Of a stretch of 64,000 nt of DNA, positions 16,250 to 24,665 are shown in pieces (positions within the stretch are counted from its first letter, which is position 1; the number at the start of each line of letters is the position of its first letter). Where the stretch lies: NCBI RefSeq assembly GCF_900230225.1, contig NZ_OCNH01000003.1:62001-126000 (forward strand). Direction: 5' to 3'. Under the pieces are notes generated by a model. The model was not told where the DNA came from, searched no databases, and saw nothing but the letters and a program-made list of their open reading frames with translations. Made by a program: the position numbers and the translations under genes. This DNA is from Spirosoma fluviale. GTDB lineage: Bacteria; Bacteroidota; Bacteroidia; Cytophagales; Spirosomataceae.

Positions 16250-16573
16250 ATGACTACAACCATGAATCGTTTTTCAGTTTTATATATGCTTAAAGGACAG
16301 TATCATCACATTGGGGTCTCTACCCATGCAGAAGCGATGTCCCTATTGCAAAACTTATCAACAAACACAAAGCGGGTACCTGTCGGTATCTACGATGACA
16401 AAACAGAACTCTTCGAATGGGAGCCCGGCCGCCAGCAGATTTACACGACAGGAAGCTTTGAAGAACAGGGTAAACTGGCCGATCAGATCATTACGATTGC
16501 TCAGTCACTACGCCGTCGGGATGCCAGCTGGCAACCAGCGGGTGTGTTCAGACGCCCTAGTTTCTTCGCCTAA
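16250..16573 (+). CDS. Hypothetical protein
   Basis: A protein of about 107 residues, start either ATG 16250 or ATG 16262. It contains a short beta/alpha pattern (FSVLYMLKGQYHHIGVSTHA, then VPVGIYDDKTELFEWEPG) that looks like a small mixed fold, and an Arg-rich C-terminus. No signal peptide or membrane segment. I recognise no family. It precedes the mannitol-dehydrogenase-like fragment by 274 bp containing two small hairpins. Confidence 0.6.
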   Translation: MTTTMNRFSVLYMLKGQYHHIGVSTHAEAMSLLQNLSTNTKRVPVGIYDDKTELFEWEPGRQQIYTTGSFEEQGKLADQIITIAQSLRRRDASWQPAGVFRRPSFFA

Positions 16574-16628
16574 TAAGCAAAGGCTACACGGCCCATTACT
16601 GGCCATAATCACTGCTTTTCATGTTTGA

Positions 16629-16657
16629 CTGGTTGGCCGGTCTTACCTGCCAACCAG
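16629..16657. repeat. 9-bp hairpin in the 16.6-kb gap
   Basis: CTGGTTGGC (16629-16637) pairs with GCCAACCAG (16649-16657). There is no T-run after it, so terminator activity is doubtful. A second smaller hairpin (TACCGG...CCGGTA) follows about 10 bp downstream. Confidence 0.45.
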
Positions 16658-16847
16658 GCATTAGTTACCGGCTTTGGTCCGGTACTGATCGGTCAATTGC
16701 CGTCTTTGGATAGAGATAGGATAGGGCTCTCATGCCTGCTCCACACGCGTGGAAAGTCTAGGTTAGCTTTCTGCCCATTCTTTCCGGCGGTGTTTCCGTG
16801 TCGCAATCTCCTGATTTGACTCAATAAACTTTAATCATCTAATCCGT

Positions 16848-17504
16848 ATGTTCACAACCACTCAGGAAGTATCGACGGAGTCGCTCAGCTTCCCCAATCT
16901 CAAAGCTGCCCACAGCGTATTGGCTTATCCGGCATTTCTGGCCGGGTACCGAACCGTACACGAGGCCATAGAAGACAACTTTGTTAGTGCCTATGTGCGC
17001 GCTTTTCTAACAATAGTAGCTAAATCCAAAGTCCCTGTTTCTCCTAATCCGGAAGATGATATCAACTCGTCTATGGTCCATTTGGCCAATTCGGGCGAAA
17101 GTATTCCGCTGGATCAGTTGTGCCAGGATGGCGCGTCTAAACTATCGTCGTTGGTTATTCCTATTTTACTCGACCGGCTCGAACAGGGCAAGGACGTGTC
17201 GTCGTTGACGTTTCTGCTGGCGGCCTACGGGCATTACCTGCAAGCGGGTGTCGACGACAAAGGACAGGAATATACCGTCGTGGAACCCCAACTCAACCAG
17301 CGCGACTGGTCAATTTTGACCCAGGGCGATGCGTTGTCACTGCTGGATGTTTCGGCATTTGCTTCGGCTCAGTTGCGGTCTTTTCCACAGGTGGTGGCGC
17401 ACTATAAGTCATACCGGCATCAACTGGCGTGCTACGGTCTGCTTTTTTCGCTGAAGCAAACGCTCTGTGCCTTTTGGGAAGAAGAACCCGAATCGCATAG
17501 ATAG
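16848..17504 (+). CDS. Stand-alone mannitol dehydrogenase C-terminal-like domain
   Basis: A 218-residue helical protein whose sequence follows the C-terminal domain of the polyol-specific long-chain dehydrogenases (mannitol, fructuronate and tagaturonate reductases): AAHSVLAYPAFLAGYRTVHE near residue 20, QDGASKLSSLVIPILLDRLE near residue 95, and LAAYGHYLQAGVDDKGQEY. The N-terminal Rossmann NAD-binding domain is absent, and the upstream DNA does not encode it. In the family's KxxxxNxxH active-site motif only the histidine is retained (NLKAAHS here), so oxidoreductase activity is not expected. It may be a decayed gene or a repurposed domain; an intact frame with normal codon use favours the latter slightly. 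Confidence 0.7.
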   Translation: MFTTTQEVSTESLSFPNLKAAHSVLAYPAFLAGYRTVHEAIEDNFVSAYVRAFLTIVAKSKVPVSPNPEDDINSSMVHLANSGESIPLDQLCQDGASKLSSLVIPILLDRLEQGKDVSSLTFLLAAYGHYLQAGVDDKGQEYTVVEPQLNQRDWSILTQGDALSLLDVSAFASAQLRSFPQVVAHYKSYRHQLACYGLLFSLKQTLCAFWEEEPESHR

Positions 17505-17633
17505 CCAATGAGCCTGGATCGTATCCACTGGTAAGATTATGATATTATTTTATTATATATAATACAACTATAGTAGTCAGGTGTTAATTTTGGGCTGTTG
17601 ACAGATGCTGAACAGAACAACCTCCTTATTGCT

Positions 17634-17831
17634 ATGGCTACCAGAAAGAAACAGTTGATCCGGGTCGTTTTCGATGTACTGGATGAGATGAAGCAAAATA
17701 TTCGTTTGGATGAAGATCTGTCCGTTGCCGCTAATGATCCCGACGAAGCTATTGACTGGGTATTTACCGAGATGCAGCGTCAGTTAAATCGGTCCGATAT
17801 TCGTCTGTCGCGGGTACGTATTTGTGCGTAA
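17634..17831 (+). CDS. Small hypothetical protein
   Basis: About 65 residues from ATG 17634; a TTG start 12 codons upstream (17598) is possible. The sequence is helical and charged (QLIRVVFDVLDEMKQNI, then DEAIDWVFTEMQRQL), without signal peptide or known motif. Unknown function. Confidence 0.45.
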   Translation: MATRKKQLIRVVFDVLDEMKQNIRLDEDLSVAANDPDEAIDWVFTEMQRQLNRSDIRLSRVRICA

Positions 17832-18011
17832 CCTGCTCCCGTATGAATCGGCTCGAAAGAATTGCCAATTAGTAAGGTATAGAAGCGGTACGTAGCCGAC
17901 CAACTCGGGAGCAGGGCCGGCAGTTTTCGCTGAGTTCAGTACGTTTTCAACTGTATCTTTGATGCGTATCACCCGTCATCGGTCGGGCCGCACATTGTTA
18001 ACGGATTGTCT

Positions 18012-18617
18012 ATGCGTTTCCTGTTCATTCTTCTGAGTTCATTGCTGACTACAGTTTCTATAGCTCAGACGCCTTTTGCCGGGCAACTGGCCAAACACCG
18101 CGAAACGTACAAAAAAGACTTGCTGGCGTCGGCAGGTGGCCCGATAAAGGCTGAGGAAGATCTGGCCTACGTGCAGTTTTATGCGCCCGACTCCTCCTAT
18201 CGGGTGACGGCTGCGGCTGAGCGCATACCCAATGCCGAACCCTTCGAAATGCCGACGTATAACGGGAAAACAAGGCCGCACGTGGCCTATGCGTTGCTTT
18301 CTTTCGTACTGAATGGTAAAAAGCAGCAGTTGACACTCTACCGGAATCTGAACGTAATTCGGATGCCCGAATATCGCGATTATCTGTTCCTGCCGTTTAA
18401 AGATGCCACCTCGGGCAAAGAAACCTACGGGGGCGGTCGTTACATCGACCTGCGTACGGGCGACATTAAAGATGGCCGCGTAACCATAGATTTTAACAAA
18501 GCCTATAATCCGTACTGCGCTTTTCAGGAAGGGTATCCCTGCCCGATCCCACCCAAAAACAATACGTTATCCGTCTCCATCGAAGCAGGTGAAAAAGCGT
18601 ACGGGAAAGCGCATTGA
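18012..18617 (+). CDS. Secreted DUF1684 domain protein
   Basis: A 201-residue protein with a Sec signal peptide (MRFLFILLSSLLTTVSIAQ). The mature part is a DUF1684 domain, recognisable by GGGRYIDLRTGDIKDGRV, then IDFNKAYNPYCAF and GYPCPIPPKNNTL, ending in AGEKAY. The two conserved cysteines (YCAF and YPCP) are present. DUF1684 proteins are widespread in Bacteroidota and Actinobacteria; biochemical function is unknown. ATG 18012 was chosen over an in-frame TTG two codons upstream. Confidence 0.88.
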   Translation: MRFLFILLSSLLTTVSIAQTPFAGQLAKHRETYKKDLLASAGGPIKAEEDLAYVQFYAPDSSYRVTAAAERIPNAEPFEMPTYNGKTRPHVAYALLSFVLNGKKQQLTLYRNLNVIRMPEYRDYLFLPFKDATSGKETYGGGRYIDLRTGDIKDGRVTIDFNKAYNPYCAFQEGYPCPIPPKNNTLSVSIEAGEKAYGKAH

Positions 18618-18633
18618 CGCGTTGGTTCTCTAG

Positions 18634-18954
18634 AATCTATTCAGTGCTTCAAGTGATTTCTCCGTTAAGTTGCCGGTTGTCAAAGATTACACACTACGCC
18701 TGAAAGATGCCGCCAAACACGAATACGTCACCGACGAAGGGGACGGGGTGGTACTGGCTGATTACCTGTTCGGGAACAAGTTGTACAGCGTCTTCGAAAC
18801 ACAGGGTATTGTTCTGACGTCAACCTACGAACTGATCGGCGACAAGCTGATTTTTGAAGTTACATCGGGCAGGAAACAAGCCGAGCCAAGTCAGGGCGTT
18901 ATAAATTATTCGGTGGATAATCTGCAGCGGGTCGTGTTCAAAAAGGGTAAGTAG
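18634..18954 (+). pseudogene. Fragment of a secreted-type protein without start codon
   Basis: The frame is open from 18634 to the stop at 18954 and is clearly protein-like (DYTLRLKDAAKHEYVTDEG, VLADYLFGNKLYSVFETQG, STYELIGDKLIFEV), with alternating beta-strand pattern, but has no ATG; only a TTG at 18670 could start it, giving 94 residues. It looks like the C-terminal end of a longer beta-rich protein. I treat it as a probable remnant; a real TTG-started small protein cannot be excluded. Confidence 0.4.
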
Positions 18955-19209
18955 ATGCTCTTGGCTTACAGCTTCACATGCACGTCTTTTGCGTACCATT
19001 CGTGGGTTTTGGTTTTAAGCCTGAGATGTTCAGAGCCAAGACCGCACGCTCATCCTTTACGGCTCTCCCATTAAGATTTATTAATATCTCCTCCTCTACC
19101 AAACACCAGTCGTATGCCGGTGGTTGAAAACGTACAGGCTTCGCGGTTCGGCTGGTCGTCGGTTGTGGTTGAAAGCCTGGATTTACTCGTTTTCTTTTCA
19201 TCAAGCATC

Positions 19210-21009
19210 ATGGCAAAAACAGGAGCCGACCTGCTGGTCGAACGACTTTTGGAATGGGGTGTCGATACCATTTTTAGCCTCCCCGGCGATGGCATTAACG
19301 GCATCTATGAATCGCTGCGCAACCGGCAGGATAAGATCAAGCTCATTCAGGTGCGGCACGAGGAAGCAGCCGCTTTTATGGCTTGCGGCTATGCGAAATT
19401 TACGGGCAAGCTTGGCGTTTGTCTGGCTACATCGGGCTGTGGAGGTATTCACCTGCTCAACGGACTTTACGATGCCAAGTACGATTCGCAGCCCGTATTG
19501 GCCATTACGGGGCATACCGCCCACGACGTAAGCGGTACATTTTATCAGCAGGATGTCGATTTGGTGAAGGTGTTCGCCGATGTGGCCGCATACAACGAGC
19601 GGGTAATGGGGCCGGATCACGTCGTGAATGTGCTCGATCAGGCCATTCGTACGTCGCTGGGGCAGAATACGGTAACGCATATTTCGTTTCCAAAAGATTA
19701 CCAGGAATGGACTGCCAATGACGATATCCGGTCGCAACCTAACATACCTAATCATAGTAGCGCGACTCGGGTGAGCCACAACGTTGTGCCTGATATTCAC
19801 CAGCTGCACCGTGCCGCCGAGTTGATCAATGCCGGGGAGAAAGTGGTCATTTTTGCGGGTCGGGGTTGTCTGGATGCCCGCGACGAAGTGCTGGCCCTGT
19901 CCGATGCCGTTGGCGGACCAATTATCAAAGCCCTGCTGGGCAAAGGCGTTGTGCCCGATACGGACCCGCACACAACGGGTGGCCTGGGTTTGCTGGGGAC
20001 CGCCCCATCGCAGGATGCCATGCAGGAGTGCGATACGCTCATTATGATTGGTACCCGTTTTCCGTATCTCGAATATTTTCCGAAACCGGGTCAGGCGCGC
20101 ACCGTCCAAATTGACATCGATCCGTCCAATATCGGGCTGCGAACGCCGGTAGAGATCGGGTTAATGGGGAATAGTAAGGCTGTTTTGCAGGCTCTGCTGC
20201 CACTTATCAAGCGCAAGGACGACCAGAGCTTTCTGGAGAAATCACAGCAACGCATGACACACTGGAACGAGCTGCTCACCGAGCGGGCAACTCAGGACGT
20301 GATACCCATGAAGCCGCAGGTGGTTCCGCACCTCGTGAGTCCGCTACTCAACGACGACGCCATCATTACCTGCGACTGTGGCAACAATACAACCTGGGCT
20401 GCGCGGCATATTCAAATGCGGGGAACCATGCAGTTCTCGACCTCGGGTTTGTTGGCTACCATGGCTTCCGGACTGCCCTACGCCATTGCGGCTTCTGTCG
20501 CACATCCGGGAAAGCAGGTGGTGGCGCTGGTGGGCGATGGCGGCTTCACCATGCTGATGGGCGAGCTGGCAACGGCGGTCAAATACAAGCTGCCCATCAA
20601 GGTGTTTATCTTCCATAACAACTCCTACGGGCAGATAAAATGGGAGCAGATTGTCATGGAGGGTAACCCCGAATTTGCCGTCGATCTGCACTCCATCGAC
20701 TTCGCGGCCTACGCCCGCGCCTGTGGTGCAACCGGCTTTACCATCGACGATCCGAAAAACGCCGAAGCAATTATTCGTCAGGCCATGGCGCACGAGGGGC
20801 CGGTTATTGTCGATGCCATTGTCGACGCAAATGAGCCGCCCATGCCCGGCAAAATCACGACCGATCAGGCTATCGAGTTCGCCAAAGCTCTCGTGCGCGG
20901 GGAGAAGGACCGCAGTGAGATCATAAAAAATGTGATTACCGATCAGTTCAACGAAGCCGTAGCTACCAAAGGCCGTAGCCTGCTAAATGTGATTCCCGGA
21001 TTGGGTTAA
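19210..21009 (+). CDS. Thiamine pyrophosphate-dependent enzyme, pyruvate oxidase-like
   Basis: A 599-residue member of the acetolactate synthase/pyruvate oxidase superfamily. The N-terminal pyrimidine-binding domain has GADLLVERLLEWGV, SLPGDGINGIYESL and the catalytic glutamate in QVRHEEAAAFMACGYAK; the middle domain (about 195-330) is of the FAD/NAD-like fold; the C-terminal domain has the TPP/Mg motif GDGGFTML through HNNSYG. Overall pattern follows bacterial YdaP/pyruvate-oxidase proteins, which decarboxylate pyruvate, rather than biosynthetic IlvB (no IlvN nearby). ATG 19210 begins at the conserved MAKTGADLL; an in-frame ATG at 19114 would add 32 unconserved residues. A usual SGPGG segment reads SGCGG here. 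Stop abuts the convergent methyltransferase stop. Confidence 0.85.
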   Translation: MAKTGADLLVERLLEWGVDTIFSLPGDGINGIYESLRNRQDKIKLIQVRHEEAAAFMACGYAKFTGKLGVCLATSGCGGIHLLNGLYDAKYDSQPVLAITGHTAHDVSGTFYQQDVDLVKVFADVAAYNERVMGPDHVVNVLDQAIRTSLGQNTVTHISFPKDYQEWTANDDIRSQPNIPNHSSATRVSHNVVPDIHQLHRAAELINAGEKVVIFAGRGCLDARDEVLALSDAVGGPIIKALLGKGVVPDTDPHTTGGLGLLGTAPSQDAMQECDTLIMIGTRFPYLEYFPKPGQARTVQIDIDPSNIGLRTPVEIGLMGNSKAVLQALLPLIKRKDDQSFLEKSQQRMTHWNELLTERATQDVIPMKPQVVPHLVSPLLNDDAIITCDCGNNTTWAARHIQMRGTMQFSTSGLLATMASGLPYAIAASVAHPGKQVVALVGDGGFTMLMGELATAVKYKLPIKVFIFHNNSYGQIKWEQIVMEGNPEFAVDLHSIDFAAYARACGATGFTIDDPKNAEAIIRQAMAHEGPVIVDAIVDANEPPMPGKITTDQAIEFAKALVRGEKDRSEIIKNVITDQFNEAVATKGRSLLNVIPGLG

Positions 21010-22071
21010 TTAACGGATACCGGGTTTACGCGCCCAGATCATGCTGTAATCCAGTTGGGTCGGAATGGTTGTCGGGGTTGGTTCCAGACCAGCCCCGGTA
21101 AACCAGGCCCGGTACTCGGCCCGGCTGTAGCACCGGCCTTTGGTTACCCAGAACAACTGCGCCGAATAGTCCGTGACCGCCAGCGGTCCATCCAGGGTAT
21201 CGTTCAGAAACGCGTCATGGACCCAGAGTTCGCCACCGGGGCGCAGGGCGGTCGCAAAGCGGTTGGCCAGTAGCTGGCAGGTGGATGTTGGCCAGTCGTG
21301 AAAAAGGCTGGCCGCCAGTAGAATATCCGTTTGCGGCAGCTCATCCGTGAGCATATCGCCCGGCAGGAACGTAACCCGCTCCTTCACCTGTGCCGCCCCC
21401 GGCCGCCCGCTCTGGGCGAATTCGTCCAGCAGTTCGGCCGCTACCGCCAGTACGGCTGGCCGGTCGAAGAGGGTAGCGGTGGAGGTGGGGTTTGCCAACA
21501 ACCATTCGTAGGTATAAAAGCCGGTGCCCCCGGCCACGTCGAGCAAGTGGCCTTCACGCTTCGATACATGTGCCGCAACAATAGGTGACAGATGCCGGGC
21601 GCGACCAGCCAGACCCAGCGTAAATTTTCGGGATAGCTCCGGGTCGTCCATGGGCGATGGCCCTTCTCCTTCTTTCACGAACGAAATACCTTCATCGATC
21701 TGGAGCGGACCGTCATTTTTGAGTCGGACTGCCATTTCGAGTGCTCCCGGATCATCTTTTTCCAGACCCGTGTAGCCCGTCAGGTTCGGTACGTGATCAA
21801 CTGTCAGAAAACGGCCCAGTTCCGTGAGGGCAAGCCGTCCGGTTTCGTCCCATTGAAGCAGTCCCATGGCACAGAGGGCCGGAAACAGCGTTAAGGCTGG
21901 CCGTTCGTTTAACCCAAGCTGACGGCTCAGATCGGCGAGGGCGAGTGGACCTGCGCTGAGTGTTTCGAAGACGTTCAGGTAATGGACGGCGGCCAGTAAT
22001 AAACGTGAGCCGAACATGGCTCGTAAATGGCGGGTAATGGGTGCGGGGTCGGGTTGAGGGGCGTTGAACAT
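21010..22071 (-). CDS. SAM-dependent O-methyltransferase, acetylserotonin-type
   Basis: A 353-residue class I methyltransferase of the plant-type O-methyltransferase 2 family. An N-terminal winged-helix dimerisation domain (about 15-95: LNVFETLSAGPLALADLSRQ, LGLNERPALTLFPALCAMGL) precedes a Rossmann domain with the SAM motif LLDVAGGTGFYTYEWL, then FLPGDMLTDELP and a late AASLFHDWP in which histidine and aspartate match the catalytic pair of the family. Such enzymes in bacteria methylate small hydroxylated aromatics or polyketides; the substrate is unknown and there is no biosynthetic cluster around it. Transcribed alone. Confidence 0.85.
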   Translation of the reverse strand: MFNAPQPDPAPITRHLRAMFGSRLLLAAVHYLNVFETLSAGPLALADLSRQLGLNERPALTLFPALCAMGLLQWDETGRLALTELGRFLTVDHVPNLTGYTGLEKDDPGALEMAVRLKNDGPLQIDEGISFVKEGEGPSPMDDPELSRKFTLGLAGRARHLSPIVAAHVSKREGHLLDVAGGTGFYTYEWLLANPTSTATLFDRPAVLAVAAELLDEFAQSGRPGAAQVKERVTFLPGDMLTDELPQTDILLAASLFHDWPTSTCQLLANRFATALRPGGELWVHDAFLNDTLDGPLAVTDYSAQLFWVTKGRCYSRAEYRAWFTGAGLEPTPTTIPTQLDYSMIWARKPGIR

Positions 22072-22135
22072 AGTTGGAACCGGCCTGGCTGAAAACGGCC
22101 AGGTGCCAAAGATACACGCTGGCCTCTGTTAATGT

Positions 22136-22816
22136 TTAGTCATTAGCCCCGGAAAAACCTTTGTTGGAGGCTGTTTTTGGGTCGTACTGAACCATTGAAT
22201 TATAACGGCCTATCAATAACAGACGGCCAGCCAGCACCCGATCATTGATGTTGTGGGTTAGAATATACTGGCGTAGTTCCTGGTGGTAAGTCGTCATCAG
22301 GGGTTCGTAAATTTCAGCGTGGAACTTGTTCAGCGTTAATAATCGCCCCGCATCGAAAACGAAATACTCGAACTGGTCTGTATCTTGTGCGAGGGTAGGC
22401 TGGTCGGATGAGTTAGCCGGATGACTAAATAAACGTTTAAACGGCCCGTGGGGCTTTCTGAACCGCCGAACAACCGTTAATGGGCCATCCATGCAGACCT
22501 CAAAAAAGCACTGGCTGGTGCGCTCATTATCCAGCGGCTTTGTGAGTGAAACAAAATTTCGGCGTTTATGCTGCTCATGGTCGAACCAGCCAAATTCAGC
22601 AACCTGGTTGGCCGAAAACGTCCGCACTCGGCCATCCAACTCCCGAAGGGAAACCATCTCCGCCGACCAATTATAAGCTATATCACCTTCCAGAACCACC
22701 TTGTTCCAAAAGTGAATCTGTCCCGAGCGCCACAACGGATTTATTTGTTTGGCGTTGCCGATAACATAAAAAAGTACAAATAATAAGGCGAATGTAAATG
22801 TAGATGCCGGTTTCAT
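22136..22816 (-). CDS. Hypothetical secreted protein
   Basis: About 226 residues with a signal peptide (MKPASTFTFALLFVLFYVIGNA). The mature protein starts QINPLWRSGQIHFWNKVVLEG and resembles a class of Cytophagales exported proteins that describe a value and its change (beta-rich, with ELDGRVRTFSANQV and FFEVCMDGPLTVVRRF), but I cannot name a domain. ATG 22816 gives the best signal peptide; an in-frame ATG three codons upstream also exists. It lies 64 bp downstream of the methyltransferase start on the same strand. Confidence 0.7.
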   Translation of the reverse strand: MKPASTFTFALLFVLFYVIGNAKQINPLWRSGQIHFWNKVVLEGDIAYNWSAEMVSLRELDGRVRTFSANQVAEFGWFDHEQHKRRNFVSLTKPLDNERTSQCFFEVCMDGPLTVVRRFRKPHGPFKRLFSHPANSSDQPTLAQDTDQFEYFVFDAGRLLTLNKFHAEIYEPLMTTYHQELRQYILTHNINDRVLAGRLLLIGRYNSMVQYDPKTASNKGFSGAND

Positions 22817-23177
22817 GCTTGTCAATTTTCAGGTTGTATATTCGTAGTCGAAGTAGCGTGTCAGGTCCTGATAGAGCCAGTTGAGCCGTTGCTTCTACAA
22901 CAACATACCACATAGTTAAATAACTTGTTTTCAGTGCCTAACTAGTCCTATTTCTAAAATTTTAACTATTGCCAGATAGAGTAGAACCGTCTGTAGAAAT
23001 AAAATGAAGAGTTGTATTTTTCTTTTTTAAGATTAAACTCAGGACTAATTCAATATTTATTAAGTGGACTTATGTTTTCTTTGGCCTGTCTTGCTATCTC
23101 AATATAATGCAATAAAAAAGCACCCTGATGTCAGGGTGCTTGGTTACAATTTGGCTGCGTTATCGACTCGTAACTAC
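22817..23177. other. Intergenic region with one terminator
   Basis: 361 bp, strongly AT-rich. It contains the terminator of the oxidase gene at 23118-23141. No gene-like reading frame or clear promoter motif is seen in the remainder. Confidence 0.5.
23111..23145 (-). terminator. Intrinsic terminator of the lactone oxidase gene
   Basis: AAGCACCCTGA (23118-23128) pairs perfectly with TCAGGGTGCTT (23131-23141). On the minus strand the stem is followed by TTTTTTATT. It lies 37 bp past the stop codon. Confidence 0.9.
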
Positions 23178-24524
23178 TTAAACTCCATAAATAGTCGTGT
23201 TCAGGAAGTCGTTGCGAAACTTGCCTTTTGGGTCGTACTGAGTAACCAGTTGCTTGAAGGCCGGTAGCTTTTCGTAGCGCGACTGGAGTTGCACGGGCGT
23301 CATGGTAAAGAGCTTGCCCCAGTGCGGCCGGGCATGAAAAGGAGCCAATTCTTTCTCGATCATGGGCAATACTTTCTTGACCGATGCCCAGTCCTGTTTC
23401 CACGTAAAGTGAATAGCCAGACTCGGTTGTTTGTAACAGGGGCTCATCCATAAAGTATCGGCGTCGATGGTGCGTAACTCCGAAATCATCAGGTGAGGAC
23501 TTACATGCGCTTTAAGCCGTTCCACTGCCAGAATCGCTTCGACGGCGTTTTTGCGGGGAACAAAATATTCGGATTGCAGTTCTTTGCCGCTGCTGGGGGT
23601 AAAGCCCATCCGGAAGTGAGGCATTCGTTCGTACCAGGGACCCGGCACCCCCATTTGCTCGGTGCAGTTCACGGCCGAGAGTTCGGCAATGGGGTGCAGG
23701 TTCTTTTTGGCAAGCGTTGCACCGTAATACTCCGGCTTTGCGTCCAGCGTCACCCCCTTGTCGATTCGGCGTTTGATCCAGACTTCGTTGACGCGGCTCT
23801 TTTGCCAGTCGGTGAACAGGCTCACGCTGTATCCACCCGAAACGATGGCCTCGAAATGCTCTTTGAGCTGGGACATTGGCAGATTTTCGTACACATCCTG
23901 CCGCATTTGAAAGGTGGGCTGTATATCGAGCGTAACTTTCGTTACCACACCGAGCGCGCCTAAGTGCACAACGGCAGCGTTGAAGGTATCGCCATCCTTT
24001 GCACGGGAAAGCGTACGCACATCGCCAGCGGCTGTGACGATTTCCATGCCCGATACGGCCGTCGACAGGTTACCATTCTTCACGCCCGAACCATGCGTTG
24101 CGGTGGCGCAGGCTCCCGCAATAGAAATATGGGGTAATGATGCCAGATTGTGCAAAGCAAAGCCTTTTTTATCGAGATAAGGGGCTAGTTGACCATATTT
24201 CATACTGGCGTCGACGGTAACGGTGTGCGCTTTGGTATCCAGCGAAATAACGTCGTCCATTGCTTTTAATGAAAGCAGATTGTCTTTGCTGTCGGCAATG
24301 CTGTTGAAACAATGGCGCGTACCCAGCACCTTCAGTTTGTCGTATTTTTTGACCAGTTCCTGCACCTGCCCAATGGATTTGCCTTCGTAAAGTCGGTCGG
24401 TGCTGTATTGTAAATTTCCGGCCCAGTTTTTCAGTTTCTCGGGGGCTGTCAGATCAATAAGTGGGGAGAGTACAGGGGCGGCCATGAGGGTCGAGGATAA
24501 TTTAAGGAAGGTTCTTTTTTTCAT
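23178..24524 (-). CDS. FAD-binding oxidase, D-arabinono-1,4-lactone/L-gulonolactone oxidase type
   Basis: A 448-residue vanillyl-alcohol-oxidase-fold flavoprotein. The N-terminus (KKRTFLKLSSTLMAAPVLSP) resembles a Tat signal in which the first arginine is lysine, so export after folding is possible. The FAD domain shows VLGTRHCFNSIADS, SLPHISIAGACATATHGSG and later LGALGVVTKVTLD. The C-terminal substrate domain ends with the family-defining HWGK (ARPHWGKLF), typical of aldonolactone oxidases, which oxidise sugar lactones or polyols with oxygen. FAD attachment is probably noncovalent, because the histidine usually linked to FAD is not in the standard position. A perfect terminator follows. Exact substrate unknown. 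Confidence 0.87.
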   Translation of the reverse strand: MKKRTFLKLSSTLMAAPVLSPLIDLTAPEKLKNWAGNLQYSTDRLYEGKSIGQVQELVKKYDKLKVLGTRHCFNSIADSKDNLLSLKAMDDVISLDTKAHTVTVDASMKYGQLAPYLDKKGFALHNLASLPHISIAGACATATHGSGVKNGNLSTAVSGMEIVTAAGDVRTLSRAKDGDTFNAAVVHLGALGVVTKVTLDIQPTFQMRQDVYENLPMSQLKEHFEAIVSGGYSVSLFTDWQKSRVNEVWIKRRIDKGVTLDAKPEYYGATLAKKNLHPIAELSAVNCTEQMGVPGPWYERMPHFRMGFTPSSGKELQSEYFVPRKNAVEAILAVERLKAHVSPHLMISELRTIDADTLWMSPCYKQPSLAIHFTWKQDWASVKKVLPMIEKELAPFHARPHWGKLFTMTPVQLQSRYEKLPAFKQLVTQYDPKGKFRNDFLNTTIYGV

Positions 24525-24665
24525 GGTTAACGGGTTTTATACGAAACTAACTGGATAAATTGACAAATGAGATGAAACTACTGCGTAGGCGAACAAATGA
24601 GGGAAGTGAGTAGCCCGCGCCTTGAAACCAGCTTTATAGTTGCAAGCTTAACTTCGAGTCTGTTC

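Noticed and set aside
19201-20109. 302-codon minus-strand frame within the TPP enzyme gene
   Set aside because: Shadow of the real gene; no recognisable domain.
22427-22442. Third copy of the LacI-like operator (13 of 16 match)
   Set aside because: It lies inside the coding sequence of the secreted protein gene and is not near a promoter; the match is probably by chance.
23118-23141. Possible repeat-family hairpin
   Set aside because: It is an ordinary intrinsic terminator with short loop and T-run at the correct distance from a gene end.
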